Shown in pieces: positions 46,459 through 54,630 of a stretch of DNA of 64,000 nt (positions are counted from its first letter, which is position 1; each line of letters starts with the position of its first letter). Made by a program: the position numbers and the translations under genes. The notes beneath the pieces are model-generated. The model was not told the origin of the DNA. It was given only the letters and a program-made list of their open reading frames with translations, and did no database searches. The stretch comes from RPQJ01 sp963698735 (GTDB lineage Bacteria; Pseudomonadota; Gammaproteobacteria; Steroidobacterales; Steroidobacteraceae): contig CAVOSA010000019.1 of the NCBI GenBank assembly GCA_963698735.1, positions 310,001 through 374,000 on the forward strand, read 5' to 3'.

Positions 46459-47112
46459 ATGAAGGAAGCGAAACTCCGGTCGTTTCCAGCGACCATCGAC
46501 ACCGGCGACGCGGTGCTGCAAGGCGACGTCGTACTGCCTCAGGATGCGCGAGGCATCGTGCTGTTTGCCCACGGCAGCGGCAGCAGCCGTTTCAGCACCC
46601 GCAATCGCTACGTCGCCAACTATCTCGTGGAAGGCGGGCTCGGCACCCTCCTCTTCGACCTGCTCACGGCCGAGGAGGAAGTGCGCGACATGCGGGATGC
46701 GAGCCTGCGATTCGACATCGACCTGCTGACGCGCCGCCTGGCGGGCGTGACTCGCTGGCTCGGCCTCCAGGCCTGGGCCACGCACCTGAGGCGAGGCTAC
46801 TTCGGCGCCAGCACTGGCGCCGCGGCGGCGCTTGCTGCGAGTGTCGAATGCGAAGTGCATGCGATCGTGTCGAGGGGCGGGCGCCCCGACCTTGCCGGCG
46901 CCGCCCTGCCCCGCGTTGCTGCGCCCACGCTGCTGATCGTCGGCTCGCAAGATCCCGTCGTCATCGAACTCAACGAACAGGCGTTACGACTAATGCAATG
47001 CGAAGCGCGGCTCGAGATCGTTCCGGGCGCAACCCATCTGTTCGAAGAGCCAGGCACGCTTGAACAGGTGGCAGGCCTGGCGCTGCGGTGGTTCCGTCGC
47101 TGGCTGGCCTGA
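46459..47112 (+). CDS. Alpha/beta hydrolase, dienelactone hydrolase-like
   Basis: The 217-residue hydrolase has FAHGSGSSRFSTRNRYVANYL (oxyanion-hole region), the nucleophile serine in YFGASTGAAAALAAS (G-x-S-x-G), Asp in LIVGSQDPVV and His in PGATHLFEEPG. The short DLH-like form without a lid domain is common next to phosphoribosyltransferase or stress genes in proteobacteria. The substrate is unknown. GAGGGG lies 7 bases upstream of the ATG. Confidence 0.88.
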   Translation: MKEAKLRSFPATIDTGDAVLQGDVVLPQDARGIVLFAHGSGSSRFSTRNRYVANYLVEGGLGTLLFDLLTAEEEVRDMRDASLRFDIDLLTRRLAGVTRWLGLQAWATHLRRGYFGASTGAAAALAASVECEVHAIVSRGGRPDLAGAALPRVAAPTLLIVGSQDPVVIELNEQALRLMQCEARLEIVPGATHLFEEPGTLEQVAGLALRWFRRWLA

Positions 47113-47329
47113 GTGGTCCAGAAGCCGCCGGGACTCGCCTGGCTGCCGAGCCACATCTCCGCACTGGTCCCAAGCGCGCCCTCGAGGCACTGCGGGATGC
47201 GCCTGCAGCTGCCATCACGGCCCGGCGTTCTACAGAGCGAACTGCCGGTTGATCGGCCAGTCCAGTACGGATTGAAAGTAGATCGATTGCCTTTGCATAG
47301 TTGGCCTGACGGCTGCCCAGGATGGCCGC

Positions 47330-47952
47330 ATGCTGCACTCGACTCCCGACTCCCGCATTCCACAGAGCAATCACCTGCTGGCTGCGCTGCCGGCACTGAG
47401 CGGGAGCAGATTTACCCGCACCTGCAGCTGCTCGAGATGCCACTCGGGAAGGTCGCGTACGAGCCCGGGGATGTACTTCGGTACGCATGTTTTCCGACGG
47501 ACTGTATCGTGTCGCAGCTGTATGTGCTGGAGGACGGCGCATCGACAGATATCTCGATCGTGGGCAACGATGGCCCGCTTGGCTTGACGTTGTTAATGGG
47601 CGGTGGAACGAGGCCAAGCCGGGCTGTCGTGCAGAGTGGCGGCCACGCTTACCGACTACTATTGTGCCGCTGGCTCCTCCTATCCCTGGACCGCCTGCCG
47701 TCCAACGAATTGACGATGACCCATGAACTCATCGCCAACATGCTCGGCGTCCGCCGTGAAGGCGTGACCGCGGCAGTCGGCAAGCTGCAAAGGTTCGGAG
47801 TGATCAACCACAGCCGCGGACACATCACGGTCCTGGACCGGCCCGCGCTGGAACGGCTGAGCTGCGAGTGCTACGCGGTGGTCAAGAAAGAAACCGATCG
47901 CTTGCTCCCGTACCCTCGAGTCGAGCCAGGGCCCGCGAGTTCCACCGCCTGA
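47330..47952 (+). pseudogene. Crp/Fnr-family regulator, frameshifted and internally deleted
   Basis: Two reading frames carry one Crp/Fnr protein. The N-terminal segment from ATG 47330 reads RIPQSNHLLAALPA, then the frame is lost near 47391-47396, where one base appears to be missing, and resumes as TEREQIYPHLQLLEMPLGKVAYEPGD. The cNMP-like domain runs to GGHAYRL. It then joins directly to LLCRWLLLSLDRLPSNELTM and the HTH (ELIANMLGVRREGVTAAVGKL), so the long dimerisation helix (about 45 residues by comparison with family members I recall) is missing. The C-terminus CECYAVVKKETDRLLPY is intact. A functional regulator is unlikely. Intact relatives often control stress and low-oxygen gene sets like the one that follows. 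Confidence 0.82.
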
Positions 47953-48093
47953 CATCAGGCTCAAGTCGAGATCCTCCGCTTCCGTTCGGCAGCGTACAGA
48001 GAGCGCCGGCGCAGTGGCCCATAAGTATCGGGCTGACCGACCGCCTCTCCTGCGGGGGTGATCGCACCAGCGCCACAGAGACACCCGATCCTC

Positions 48094-49431
48094 ATGTTCA
48101 AGTTCAATTTCCGTCCTGTAGTCGCATCAATACTCCTGCTCGGTCTCGCCGGCTGTGACCACTGGGCGACCATGCCGGAGAGCGCCGGTTTCGGTCCGGC
48201 GCCGACATTGCCGCCGCCGCACCCGACACTCATACCGACGGTGCAGATCGCTCCGGCAAAAGGCTGGCCCTCCGGCGCGACGCCAGTGGCGGCATCCGGG
48301 CTGGTGGTGACTCCCTACGCGGCGGGCCTCGATCACCCCCGCTGGCTGTATGTGCTGCCGAACGGCGACGTTCTCGTTGCGGAAAGCAATGGTCCGTCCC
48401 GCCCCGATGACGCGCGCGGCATCAAGGGTTGGGTGGCGAGCCGGATCATGGAGCAGGCCGGCGCCACTGTGCCAAGCGCCAACCGGATCACTTTGCTGCG
48501 CGACACCGACGCGGACGGTACTGCGGACCATCGATCCGAATTGCTGAGAGATCTGAATTCGCCGTTCGGCATGGCACTCGTGGGCAACAAGCTCTATGTC
48601 GCCAACACGGATTCAGTCATGCGCTTTCCCTACGAAGCGGGCGATACTCAGATCAGCGTACCGGGTGTAAAGATCGTCAGTCTGCCGGCAGGCACGATCA
48701 ACCATCACTGGACCCGCAACATCATTGCCAGCCACGATGGTTCGCGTCTCTATGTGACAGTCGGCTCGAACAGCAACGTGGGCGAGAACGGCATGGAGAA
48801 CGAAGCCAATCGAGCCGCGATCCTGGAGGTGAATCTCGCAACCGGCGGCTGGCGTCCGTTCGCCACCGGCCTTCGCAACCCAAACGGGCTGGACTGGGAA
48901 CCACACACAGGCGCGCTGTGGACCACCGTCAATGAACGCGATGAGCTTGGCAGCGACCTGGTTCCCGACTTCATGACCGCGGTGCAGGATGGCGCCTTCT
49001 ACGGGTGGCCATACAGTTATTACGGTCCTCACGTCGACACGCGGGTGAAGCCCCAGCGCCCCGACCTGGTCGCTCGCGCCGTCGCGCCGGACTACGCGCT
49101 CGGCGCGCATACCGCGTCGCTCGGGCTGGCGTTCTATCGCAGCACACTATTGCCGCAGCACTATTCCGGCGGGGCGTTCATCGGCCAGCACGGCTCCTGG
49201 AATCGGCAGCCGCGGAGCGGCTACAAAGTCATATTCGTGGCCTTCGCCGACGGACATCCCGTTGGCGCTCCCGAAGACGTCCTGACCGGATTCGTCGATG
49301 CGAAGGGCAATGCCCTGGGTCGTCCGGTCGGCGTCGCGATCGACCGGGCAGGCGCCCTGCTCGTCGCGGACGACGTTGGCAACGTCGTATGGCGCGTCCA
49401 GCCGGAGGCGCCGGTTCACCGCCAGTACTGA
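48094..49431 (+). CDS. Sorbosone dehydrogenase-family (PQQ-type beta-propeller) lipoprotein
   Basis: The 445-residue lipoprotein has a signal ending LLLGLAGC and a six-bladed soluble glucose dehydrogenase/sorbosone dehydrogenase propeller. Motifs include LDHPRWLYVLPNGDVLVAES, HHWTRNIIASHDGSRLYVTVGS, GLRNPNGLDWEPHTGALWTTVNERDELG, and FIGQHGSWNRQPRSGYKV. Members oxidise sugars or aldehydes with PQQ in the periplasm. No PQQ biosynthesis genes are in the window. A GTG upstream (48058) would extend it but not improve the signal. The M15-like gene starts 56 bases later. Confidence 0.88.
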   Translation: MFKFNFRPVVASILLLGLAGCDHWATMPESAGFGPAPTLPPPHPTLIPTVQIAPAKGWPSGATPVAASGLVVTPYAAGLDHPRWLYVLPNGDVLVAESNGPSRPDDARGIKGWVASRIMEQAGATVPSANRITLLRDTDADGTADHRSELLRDLNSPFGMALVGNKLYVANTDSVMRFPYEAGDTQISVPGVKIVSLPAGTINHHWTRNIIASHDGSRLYVTVGSNSNVGENGMENEANRAAILEVNLATGGWRPFATGLRNPNGLDWEPHTGALWTTVNERDELGSDLVPDFMTAVQDGAFYGWPYSYYGPHVDTRVKPQRPDLVARAVAPDYALGAHTASLGLAFYRSTLLPQHYSGGAFIGQHGSWNRQPRSGYKVIFVAFADGHPVGAPEDVLTGFVDAKGNALGRPVGVAIDRAGALLVADDVGNVVWRVQPEAPVHRQY

Positions 49432-49487
49432 GGTCCAGGTATGCAGGCTGCCAGACTGGGGTTGCAGGGTCGGCACGGAGGGTGGAA

Positions 49488-50291
49488 ATGACCGCAAGCG
49501 TCTGGCAAGCCACTTTTGCAGCACTTCTACCTGCGCTGACCGTAGTCGGCCTCGCACGGGCGGCTACTACTGATACTGACCCGCTGTCGTCTTACGTCAC
49601 GTCCATCAGTGCCCAACTCGACCCTCGCGTCGCACAGACGGTGGCGCAGCTCGCCGGCACCGGCCGGCAGTTGTTGGCGTTGCGTTCATACCTGCGGAGC
49701 GCGCCTCACCTTGCCGAACGCTGGAGCTGGACCCAGGAACAGATCGAAGCCTTCGAGGGCTCCCCGGAGCAACGCGACCTGCAACAGGAGATCGACAGAG
49801 TCAGGACGACGTTCGTCGCTGCCAACCCCGGCTTCGAGCTGTACGTGAATTCACAGGTGCGCAGCCTCGACGTGCAAGTCGAGCACTGGAACAGCAACGA
49901 GTCGGTGCAGGCAGCGGCCCGGGAGATCCTGGCGGCCGCGCAGGCGCTGATCCTTGCGCCCGGATTTCCAGCGAATCGACCCGCGCAGGCCGGGGAGGCG
50001 TTCGAGGCGTTCCTGTCCGGATACCAGCCTGTGCCGACGCCGACGATCGCGGCTCCCGGGTTGTCGTTGCACGGCCAGATGCGAGCGATCGACTTTCAGG
50101 TGCATCAGGGCGGGCGGGTCGTCGCAGGCCCAAGCACGGCTACTATCGCCGCGGACTGGGCGGCGGCGGGATGGGCGGCGAAACTCGACACAGCCGTGCG
50201 TGAGGCGAGTAACCGATTCGTCGGCCCTCAGGCCTCTCCGCCGGCGCCGTGGCACTACACCTACGTGCCCGAAGCGATGACGCGCGATTGA
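49488..50291 (+). CDS. Secreted M15-like (VanY-type) peptidase domain protein
   Basis: The 267-residue protein has a signal peptide (ATFAALLPALTVVGLARA) and a helical N-terminal half with SAQLDPRVAQTVAQLAGTGRQLL. A C-terminal part has LSLHGQMRAIDFQVHQGG and, near the end, APWHYTYVPEAM. The S-x-H-x(6)-D and W-H-Y pattern follows the zinc ligands of M15 D,D-/L,D-carboxypeptidases such as VanY, which trim peptidoglycan stems. The spacing is right, but overall similarity is low, so catalysis is not certain. A GGAGGG site precedes the ATG. It probably shares a transcript with the upstream dehydrogenase gene. Confidence 0.72.
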   Translation: MTASVWQATFAALLPALTVVGLARAATTDTDPLSSYVTSISAQLDPRVAQTVAQLAGTGRQLLALRSYLRSAPHLAERWSWTQEQIEAFEGSPEQRDLQQEIDRVRTTFVAANPGFELYVNSQVRSLDVQVEHWNSNESVQAAAREILAAAQALILAPGFPANRPAQAGEAFEAFLSGYQPVPTPTIAAPGLSLHGQMRAIDFQVHQGGRVVAGPSTATIAADWAAAGWAAKLDTAVREASNRFVGPQASPPAPWHYTYVPEAMTRD

Positions 50292-50319
50292 ACGGCGGCG
50301 CCGGCAGACGTGCCAGCTG

Positions 50320-51234
50320 CTACTGGGCCGTCTGCTGACGCAGGTACTCGCTGCGCTTCATCGCGAAATAGGTGTCGCGGTCAATTTCGCGGAGCTGTCG
50401 GGGGTAGAGCTCGGTGGCATTGAACCAGCGCTCGAGGCTCTGTTCGAAGCGTGCCGGCGCGGGCGTCGTGAGCGCGCCGAGATAGGCGTCGATGGCCAGG
50501 TAGTAGCGCATGGTGTTGCGCTCGATCGCACCGCGGACGCCGCCGATGAATTCCGGTTGCGAGTCGCCCGGACCCTCGATCACCGTGAAGCCGACCTTGT
50601 CGCTGCCGGACGTGGAGAGGTACATCTCCATCGCCAGGCGACCCACGAAGCCATAGGTGTAGGCATACCGCAGATGTACGAACGCCCGCTCGTTCTCCAG
50701 GCCCACAGCCTCGAGGGAGATGCGGTAATTTCCGGTGCCGAGCGGTCCGTGGCGTGCCTTCAGTTCGACGTCCACGTAGTCCGGCCGCGACGCGGTGATG
50801 CTGTAGACGAAATCGGCTCGATACGTACTGCTCAAGGGCTGGTCGAAATTCCTGCCGAGTGCGGTTGAGAGCACCGTGCGCCCGTCACGCGAGGCGGGAC
50901 GACAGTATTTCACGTTGAGGTGCAGTATCAGGGCGTCGCACCAGTTTGCCGCGCTCGAGAATGCGCCGCTAACCGTGGCGATCGGATAGTCGACGACAGC
51001 ATAGACATCACCCTGCGAGGCGCCGGGGCCTTCCATGGATTCAACGTGGAGATGCTGCGGGAACGGACTGTATTCGAGTTGCTCGCGCAAGGCCGCATAT
51101 CGAGCGCGCAGTGCCGATGCCGGATCGGTTGCAGGCCTTGCGGCCGCTGCCACCGATGCACCCACGCAAGCCGACAGGACCGCAACAAAGCCGGTCATTC
51201 GCAGCCAACAGGACATCGCCTTCAGCCGCCTCAT
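50320..51234 (-). CDS. Secreted protein of unknown function (304 aa)
   Basis: The product has a signal peptide (MTGFVAVLSACVGASVAAAA) and a mature part of about 275 residues with paired beta-strands (VDYPIATVSGAFSSAANWCD, LENERAFVHLRYAYTYGFVGRLAMEMYL, VGFTVIEGPGDSQPEFIGG). The pattern suggests a START-like or lipid-binding beta-barrel. The ending, RDTYFAMKRSEYLRQQ, is charged. I do not recognise the family. ATG 51234 follows GAGGATG. It is convergent with the M15-like gene. Confidence 0.72.
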   Translation of the reverse strand: MRRLKAMSCWLRMTGFVAVLSACVGASVAAAARPATDPASALRARYAALREQLEYSPFPQHLHVESMEGPGASQGDVYAVVDYPIATVSGAFSSAANWCDALILHLNVKYCRPASRDGRTVLSTALGRNFDQPLSSTYRADFVYSITASRPDYVDVELKARHGPLGTGNYRISLEAVGLENERAFVHLRYAYTYGFVGRLAMEMYLSTSGSDKVGFTVIEGPGDSQPEFIGGVRGAIERNTMRYYLAIDAYLGALTTPAPARFEQSLERWFNATELYPRQLREIDRDTYFAMKRSEYLRQQTAQ

Positions 51235-51316
51235 GCAGACATCCTCTATGCGCGCCGCATCGACGAGATTCGTCGTCCATGGCCCGACCCATCAGCGAAG
51301 CTACAGTGTAGTCGCG

Positions 51317-51342
51317 AAAAAGGCGCCCTCCGAAGAGGGCGC
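51317..51342 (-). terminator. Rho-independent terminator downstream of the VIT1-like gene
   Basis: An 8-bp perfect stem (GCGCCCTC/GAGGGCGC) with a four-base loop is followed on the minus strand by CTTTTTC, the usual T run. It lies about 80 bases past the stop of the VIT1-like gene and upstream of the secreted protein gene, so it ends the former's transcript. Confidence 0.8.
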
Positions 51343-51422
51343 AATTAGGGGGAGACCAGTTGGAAGCTCCTGGCGCGCCGTGGCTCGTTCACGCGGCAGC
51401 GTTGCGGTCGCGGCCGCTCTGC

Positions 51423-52112
51423 TCAAGCCACCACGCCGAACAGCGCCCCCACTCCAGCGGTCAATGCCATCGCCAAGGCACCCCAGAAAGTGACGCGCAT
51501 GACAGAAGCAATCACGGGTGCCCCCCCTGCGCGTGCCGCCAGGAAACCCAGCAGCGCGAGAAACAGGAGTGAGCTTCCCGCCACACCCCACATGAGCGCG
51601 GCCACTGGAAACAATAGAACCATCAGCAGAGGTAGCGCAGCGCCCACGGCAAACGTACCGGCCGAGGCAAGTGCGGCTTGCACTGGTCGCGCAGCCAAGG
51701 TATCGGATATGCCCAGCTCATCACGTCCATGTGCGCCAAGTGCGTCGTGCTGCATCAATTGGGTAGCCACGTTCGCGGCCAGCGTCGAATCCAGTCCACG
51801 CTTGACATAGACGGCTGCCAGTTCCGCTTGCTCCTGCTCTGGATTCGCAGCCAGCTCCTGACTCTCCCTCGCCAGGTCCGCGCGTTCGGTGTCGGCCTGC
51901 GAACTGACCGAGACATACTCGCCAGCGGCCATCGACATTGCACCTGCGACAAGGCCGGCCACGCCTGCAACCAGAATGCTCTTCGAACTCGCGCCTGCCG
52001 CCGCGACCCCCAGGACCAGGCTGGCGGTGGAAACGATGCCGTCGTTCGCGCCAAGAACAGCGGCACGGAGCCAGCCCGTCCGATGTGTCATGTGTCTTTC
52101 ACGTAGTCTCAT
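51423..52112 (-). CDS. VIT1/CCC1-family iron/manganese transporter
   Basis: The 229-residue protein has the family signature HRTGWLRAAVLGANDGIVSTASLVLGVAAAG and a cytoplasmic helical insertion rich in Glu (QELAANPEQEQAELAAVYVKRGLD) that binds metal. Five membrane helices and GGAPVIASVMRVTFWGALAMALTAGVGALFG at the end fit VIT1/CCC1. It exports or sequesters Fe2+ or Mn2+. The start ATG 52112 has AAAGGA upstream; ATG 52091 is an alternative. The hairpin terminator ends the gene about 80 bases further on. Confidence 0.92.
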   Translation of the reverse strand: MRLRERHMTHRTGWLRAAVLGANDGIVSTASLVLGVAAAGASSKSILVAGVAGLVAGAMSMAAGEYVSVSSQADTERADLARESQELAANPEQEQAELAAVYVKRGLDSTLAANVATQLMQHDALGAHGRDELGISDTLAARPVQAALASAGTFAVGAALPLLMVLLFPVAALMWGVAGSSLLFLALLGFLAARAGGAPVIASVMRVTFWGALAMALTAGVGALFGVVA

Positions 52113-52215
52113 GGCATCCTTTGCGCAGATCGACACCACATTGCGACGCTTGGCAGCCTGGCACGCCAGGAACCCTGCCTCTGTATGGCGCTCTCGCTGA
52201 AATCCGGCGTCGTTG

Positions 52216-52695
52216 TCACTTCTCCGGGCCGCTCGGCATCGACCATTCCCCGGTCTGGGTATTGAGCTTGTGGCAGTGCATGCAATCGCTCTTGAACGTG
52301 GTCACGTAGGCGTTATTCACGCCGCCCGCGAGGTGCACGAGATGCAGCAGACGGACGAAGGGTGGCGCCTTCTTCGACCCGGCGTCGTGGCAATCCAGGC
52401 AGGCGTTCGGGATGTCTTCGAGCGAATCTTCCGCCGCAGGATGCTTGCCCTTTAGCGTGAGTCCGGTGGGTGCGGCCGCCTTGCTTCTGGCAAGCAGGCC
52501 AGGCTCGATCTTGCCGGCGGTCCATTCCTTCAGTACGACGCTCAAGCGATGATCGACACCCTTGCCTTTGTCGAGCACGTGGCAACTGACGCAGCCGCCT
52601 GGGTAAGGGTCAACGGCCGCCAGCCCCGTAGCCGGCAGAGCCACCAGCGTCGTAGCGAGCACAGATGCAGCCAAGACCGTTCGGTAAATACTCAT
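52216..52695 (-). CDS. Periplasmic triheme cytochrome c
   Basis: The 159-residue secreted protein has a signal peptide ending ATGLAA and three CxxCH haem sites: CVSCH (35-39), CLDCH (99-103) and CMHCH (138-142). Additional His residues (H50, H85, H118, H121) could be distal ligands. Low-mass multiheme proteins of this kind carry electrons in the periplasm, and no oxidoreductase partner is adjacent. GAGGAG precedes ATG 52695. The gene stands between the VIT1-like transporter and the CsbD pair on the same strand. Confidence 0.86.
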   Translation of the reverse strand: MSIYRTVLAASVLATTLVALPATGLAAVDPYPGGCVSCHVLDKGKGVDHRLSVVLKEWTAGKIEPGLLARSKAAAPTGLTLKGKHPAAEDSLEDIPNACLDCHDAGSKKAPPFVRLLHLVHLAGGVNNAYVTTFKSDCMHCHKLNTQTGEWSMPSGPEK

Positions 52696-52809
52696 GTCGA
52701 ACTCCTCGTGTAGCGGACGCGACGCATGCCGCCCGGCCGCGCGGCGCATCACCGGCGGCCAGCACGGACCCCGCGTCGCGCGTTCACAGCGTCCGTCCGT
52801 CGCAAGTCG

Positions 52810-52986
52810 TCAGGCCAACTTCCTGAAGTCTGCCTTCAAGTCCTCGTACAGGACCTTCTTTTCGGCGACGTTCTTCTCGACCAGACCCTTGCGTTGCATG
52901 GCTTTGTTGCCGATGAGTTTGCCGGTCGCTTCCCTGATCCGCCCTTTCACGGCTTTCACTCGGCCTTTGATCTGCTTCTTGTTCAT
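52810..52986 (-). CDS. CsbD-family small stress protein 1
   Basis: The 58-residue CsbD-like protein begins MNKKQIKGRVKAVKGRIREATGKL, the hallmark of the family, then has a second helix GNKAMQRKGLVEKN. CsbD proteins are abundant in stress and stationary phase, with unclear mechanism. GAGGAG lies 7 bases upstream of the ATG. A paralogue lies 158 bases upstream on the same strand. Confidence 0.9.
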   Translation of the reverse strand: MNKKQIKGRVKAVKGRIREATGKLIGNKAMQRKGLVEKNVAEKKVLYEDLKADFRKLA

Positions 52987-53144
52987 GGCATCTCCTCGCT
53001 TGACGATCTGCGGCGATTCGATGGCGGGGCGGGGGCTCGCGCCAGACCTTGGCGAAATCACAACCCTGCAGGCGCCGACCGACGTCGGTGCGGCGCCACG
53101 AGCCGTTGCAGCCGCAACTACTGCGACGTTGAATCACGCATCAT

Positions 53145-53327
53145 TCATGCGTCAGCAAGCTTCTTGATGTCGTCTTTCAGGTCGGCCCGGGCCGCCTGGT
53201 GTTTGCCGGCCAGCTTCTCAGCCTTGCCCTTCTCTTCCAGGCGTTCGTTGCCGACGAGTTTGCCGGCGACTTCCTTGATCTTGCCTTCCGCTTCTTTCAC
53301 GTGGCCTTTGACATGTGTGGTGCTCAT
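53145..53327 (-). CDS. CsbD-family small stress protein 2
   Basis: The 60-residue CsbD-like protein starts MSTTHVKGHVKEAEGKIKEVAGKLVGNERLEEKG, a clear family match. It is more acidic than the neighbouring paralogue and has a longer lysine/aspartate tail. GAGGGATC precedes the ATG. The 146 bases between it and the caleosin-like gene's stop hold no obvious gene. Confidence 0.9.
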   Translation of the reverse strand: MSTTHVKGHVKEAEGKIKEVAGKLVGNERLEEKGKAEKLAGKHQAARADLKDDIKKLADA

Positions 53328-53503
53328 GATGATCCCTCGGTGGTGTCTTGAATGCATTCTGTGACAGGTCGAACTGCGTGTCTGACCGTCGTTTTTAGAT
53401 TAGGCGCGTGACCGCAGGGAATCTGTCCGGTAGCGCACGGACATGATTCCAAGTGCCTGATTCTTGCAAATGGCGTGCGCACGAAAGCGCCGCGGCATGC
53501 GAT

Positions 53504-54157
53504 CTAGACGCGTTCTCTTGCCAGCTTGTAGAACAGCGTGCCGTCGTAGAACGACTTGATTCTTGTAACGCTCAAGGCGGGCACCGAATGGTCACCCTCG
53601 ACAGCGTGTGTGTCGGCCGCAATCATCAGCAACAGCTGCCACTCCGCAATCGCCGCCACATAGCCCGCGAGCGTCTCACGGTTCGCCCTGATCATCTTCG
53701 TCAACTCGGTCGCGGTGAATGCCTTGTCTCCATTGCGATCCACCGTCGAATGCGCACCGAAGACCTTGTCGAAGCGCCTGGCGTTGAACCGGCCCTGCTT
53801 GTCCAGGATTCCGGTGTCGCCCTCGTGCATGCTCTTCTGGATCTTATCGATGTCGACGTTCATCGCCAGCAGCGAGCCGCGCGTCTGCAGGCTCAAGGGC
53901 ACGACGATGGCGAGCGCGGCCGCCTCTGCCACGCCGATCGGCAGGCCGAGAGCCCTGAGCCCGCGTGCGCACTCCGCAAGGCCGACGCAGCGGTCGCCGT
54001 TGTCATCAAAGAAAGACACGTGCCGCTGGAGCGTGGTGTCGGCGGGACGGCTGCGCGCCTTCAGCGTTCGAGGCAACCGGCGGCCCTCATAGACTTCCGC
54101 CTTGCGACGGGAGTTCGAGGGTTTCGCCCGCCGTGGGACCGCTACTGAAACTGTCAC
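53504..54157 (-). CDS. Caleosin-like EF-hand protein
   Basis: The 217-residue protein matches the caleosin plan. LQRHVSFFDDNGDRCVGLAE gives an invariant His (H46) and a complete EF-hand loop (D51, N53, D55, E62). A hydrophobic hairpin with ALGLPIGVAEAAALAIVVPLS follows, then NVDIDKIQKSMHEGDTGILDKQGRF. A second EF-hand loop is DRNGDKAFTATE (140-151), and the C-terminal helices include AEWQLLLMIA and SFYDGTLFYKLA. Plant and fungal caleosins are haem peroxygenases of lipid droplets. The gene starts with GTG and overlaps the CBS gene by a GTGA junction, so the two are translationally coupled. Heme or lipid binding here is inference. Confidence 0.85.
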   Translation of the reverse strand: MTVSVAVPRRAKPSNSRRKAEVYEGRRLPRTLKARSRPADTTLQRHVSFFDDNGDRCVGLAECARGLRALGLPIGVAEAAALAIVVPLSLQTRGSLLAMNVDIDKIQKSMHEGDTGILDKQGRFNARRFDKVFGAHSTVDRNGDKAFTATELTKMIRANRETLAGYVAAIAEWQLLLMIAADTHAVEGDHSVPALSVTRIKSFYDGTLFYKLARERV

Positions 54158-54573
54158 GACGGTTCCGAGATTCTCGCAAGCGCCGCTGCAGCCGGCTGGA
54201 TCTCATGGCTGTCGACCGCGAAATCCCCAAGCGCAACGATGCCCACCAATCGCTTGTCGTGATTCACGACAGGCAAACGCCGGATCTGTTTCTCACTCAT
54301 GAGCTTTGCCGCATGGTCCACGGTGTCGTCTTCGTAGGCCCAGCAAATGCCCTCGGACATGATCTCGCGCACTTTCGTGCCTGGCCCTTTGCCTTCGGCC
54401 ACGGCTCGAATCGCAATGTCACGATCCGAAATCGCGCCGATCATGCGGTCGTGTTCGCCGACGGGCAGCATCCCGAAGTCGCCATCGCGCATGGTCTGTG
54501 CCGCGTCGCCGATGGTCATGTCCGGGCTGATGACCTTGACGTCCCGACTCATCAGGTCCTTGAGTTGATGCAT
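54154..54573 (-). CDS. Tandem CBS-domain protein
   Basis: The 139-residue protein has two CBS motifs: LMSRDVKVISPDMTIGDAAQTMRDGDFGMLPV...DRMIGAISDRDI and IMSEGICWAYEDDTVDHAAKLMSEKQIRRLPV...RLVGIVALGDFA. CBS pairs bind adenine nucleotides such as AMP, ATP or SAM and usually regulate a partner. AAAGGAG sits 9 bases before the ATG. The gene is joined to the caleosin-like gene by overlapping stop and start codons. Confidence 0.93.
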   Translation of the reverse strand: MHQLKDLMSRDVKVISPDMTIGDAAQTMRDGDFGMLPVGEHDRMIGAISDRDIAIRAVAEGKGPGTKVREIMSEGICWAYEDDTVDHAAKLMSEKQIRRLPVVNHDKRLVGIVALGDFAVDSHEIQPAAAALARISEPS

Positions 54574-54630
54574 GTTCGAACTCCTTTGATCACAAGTCGT
54601 GCGCGAGACGTTCGGACGCCTGCGGCCTGC

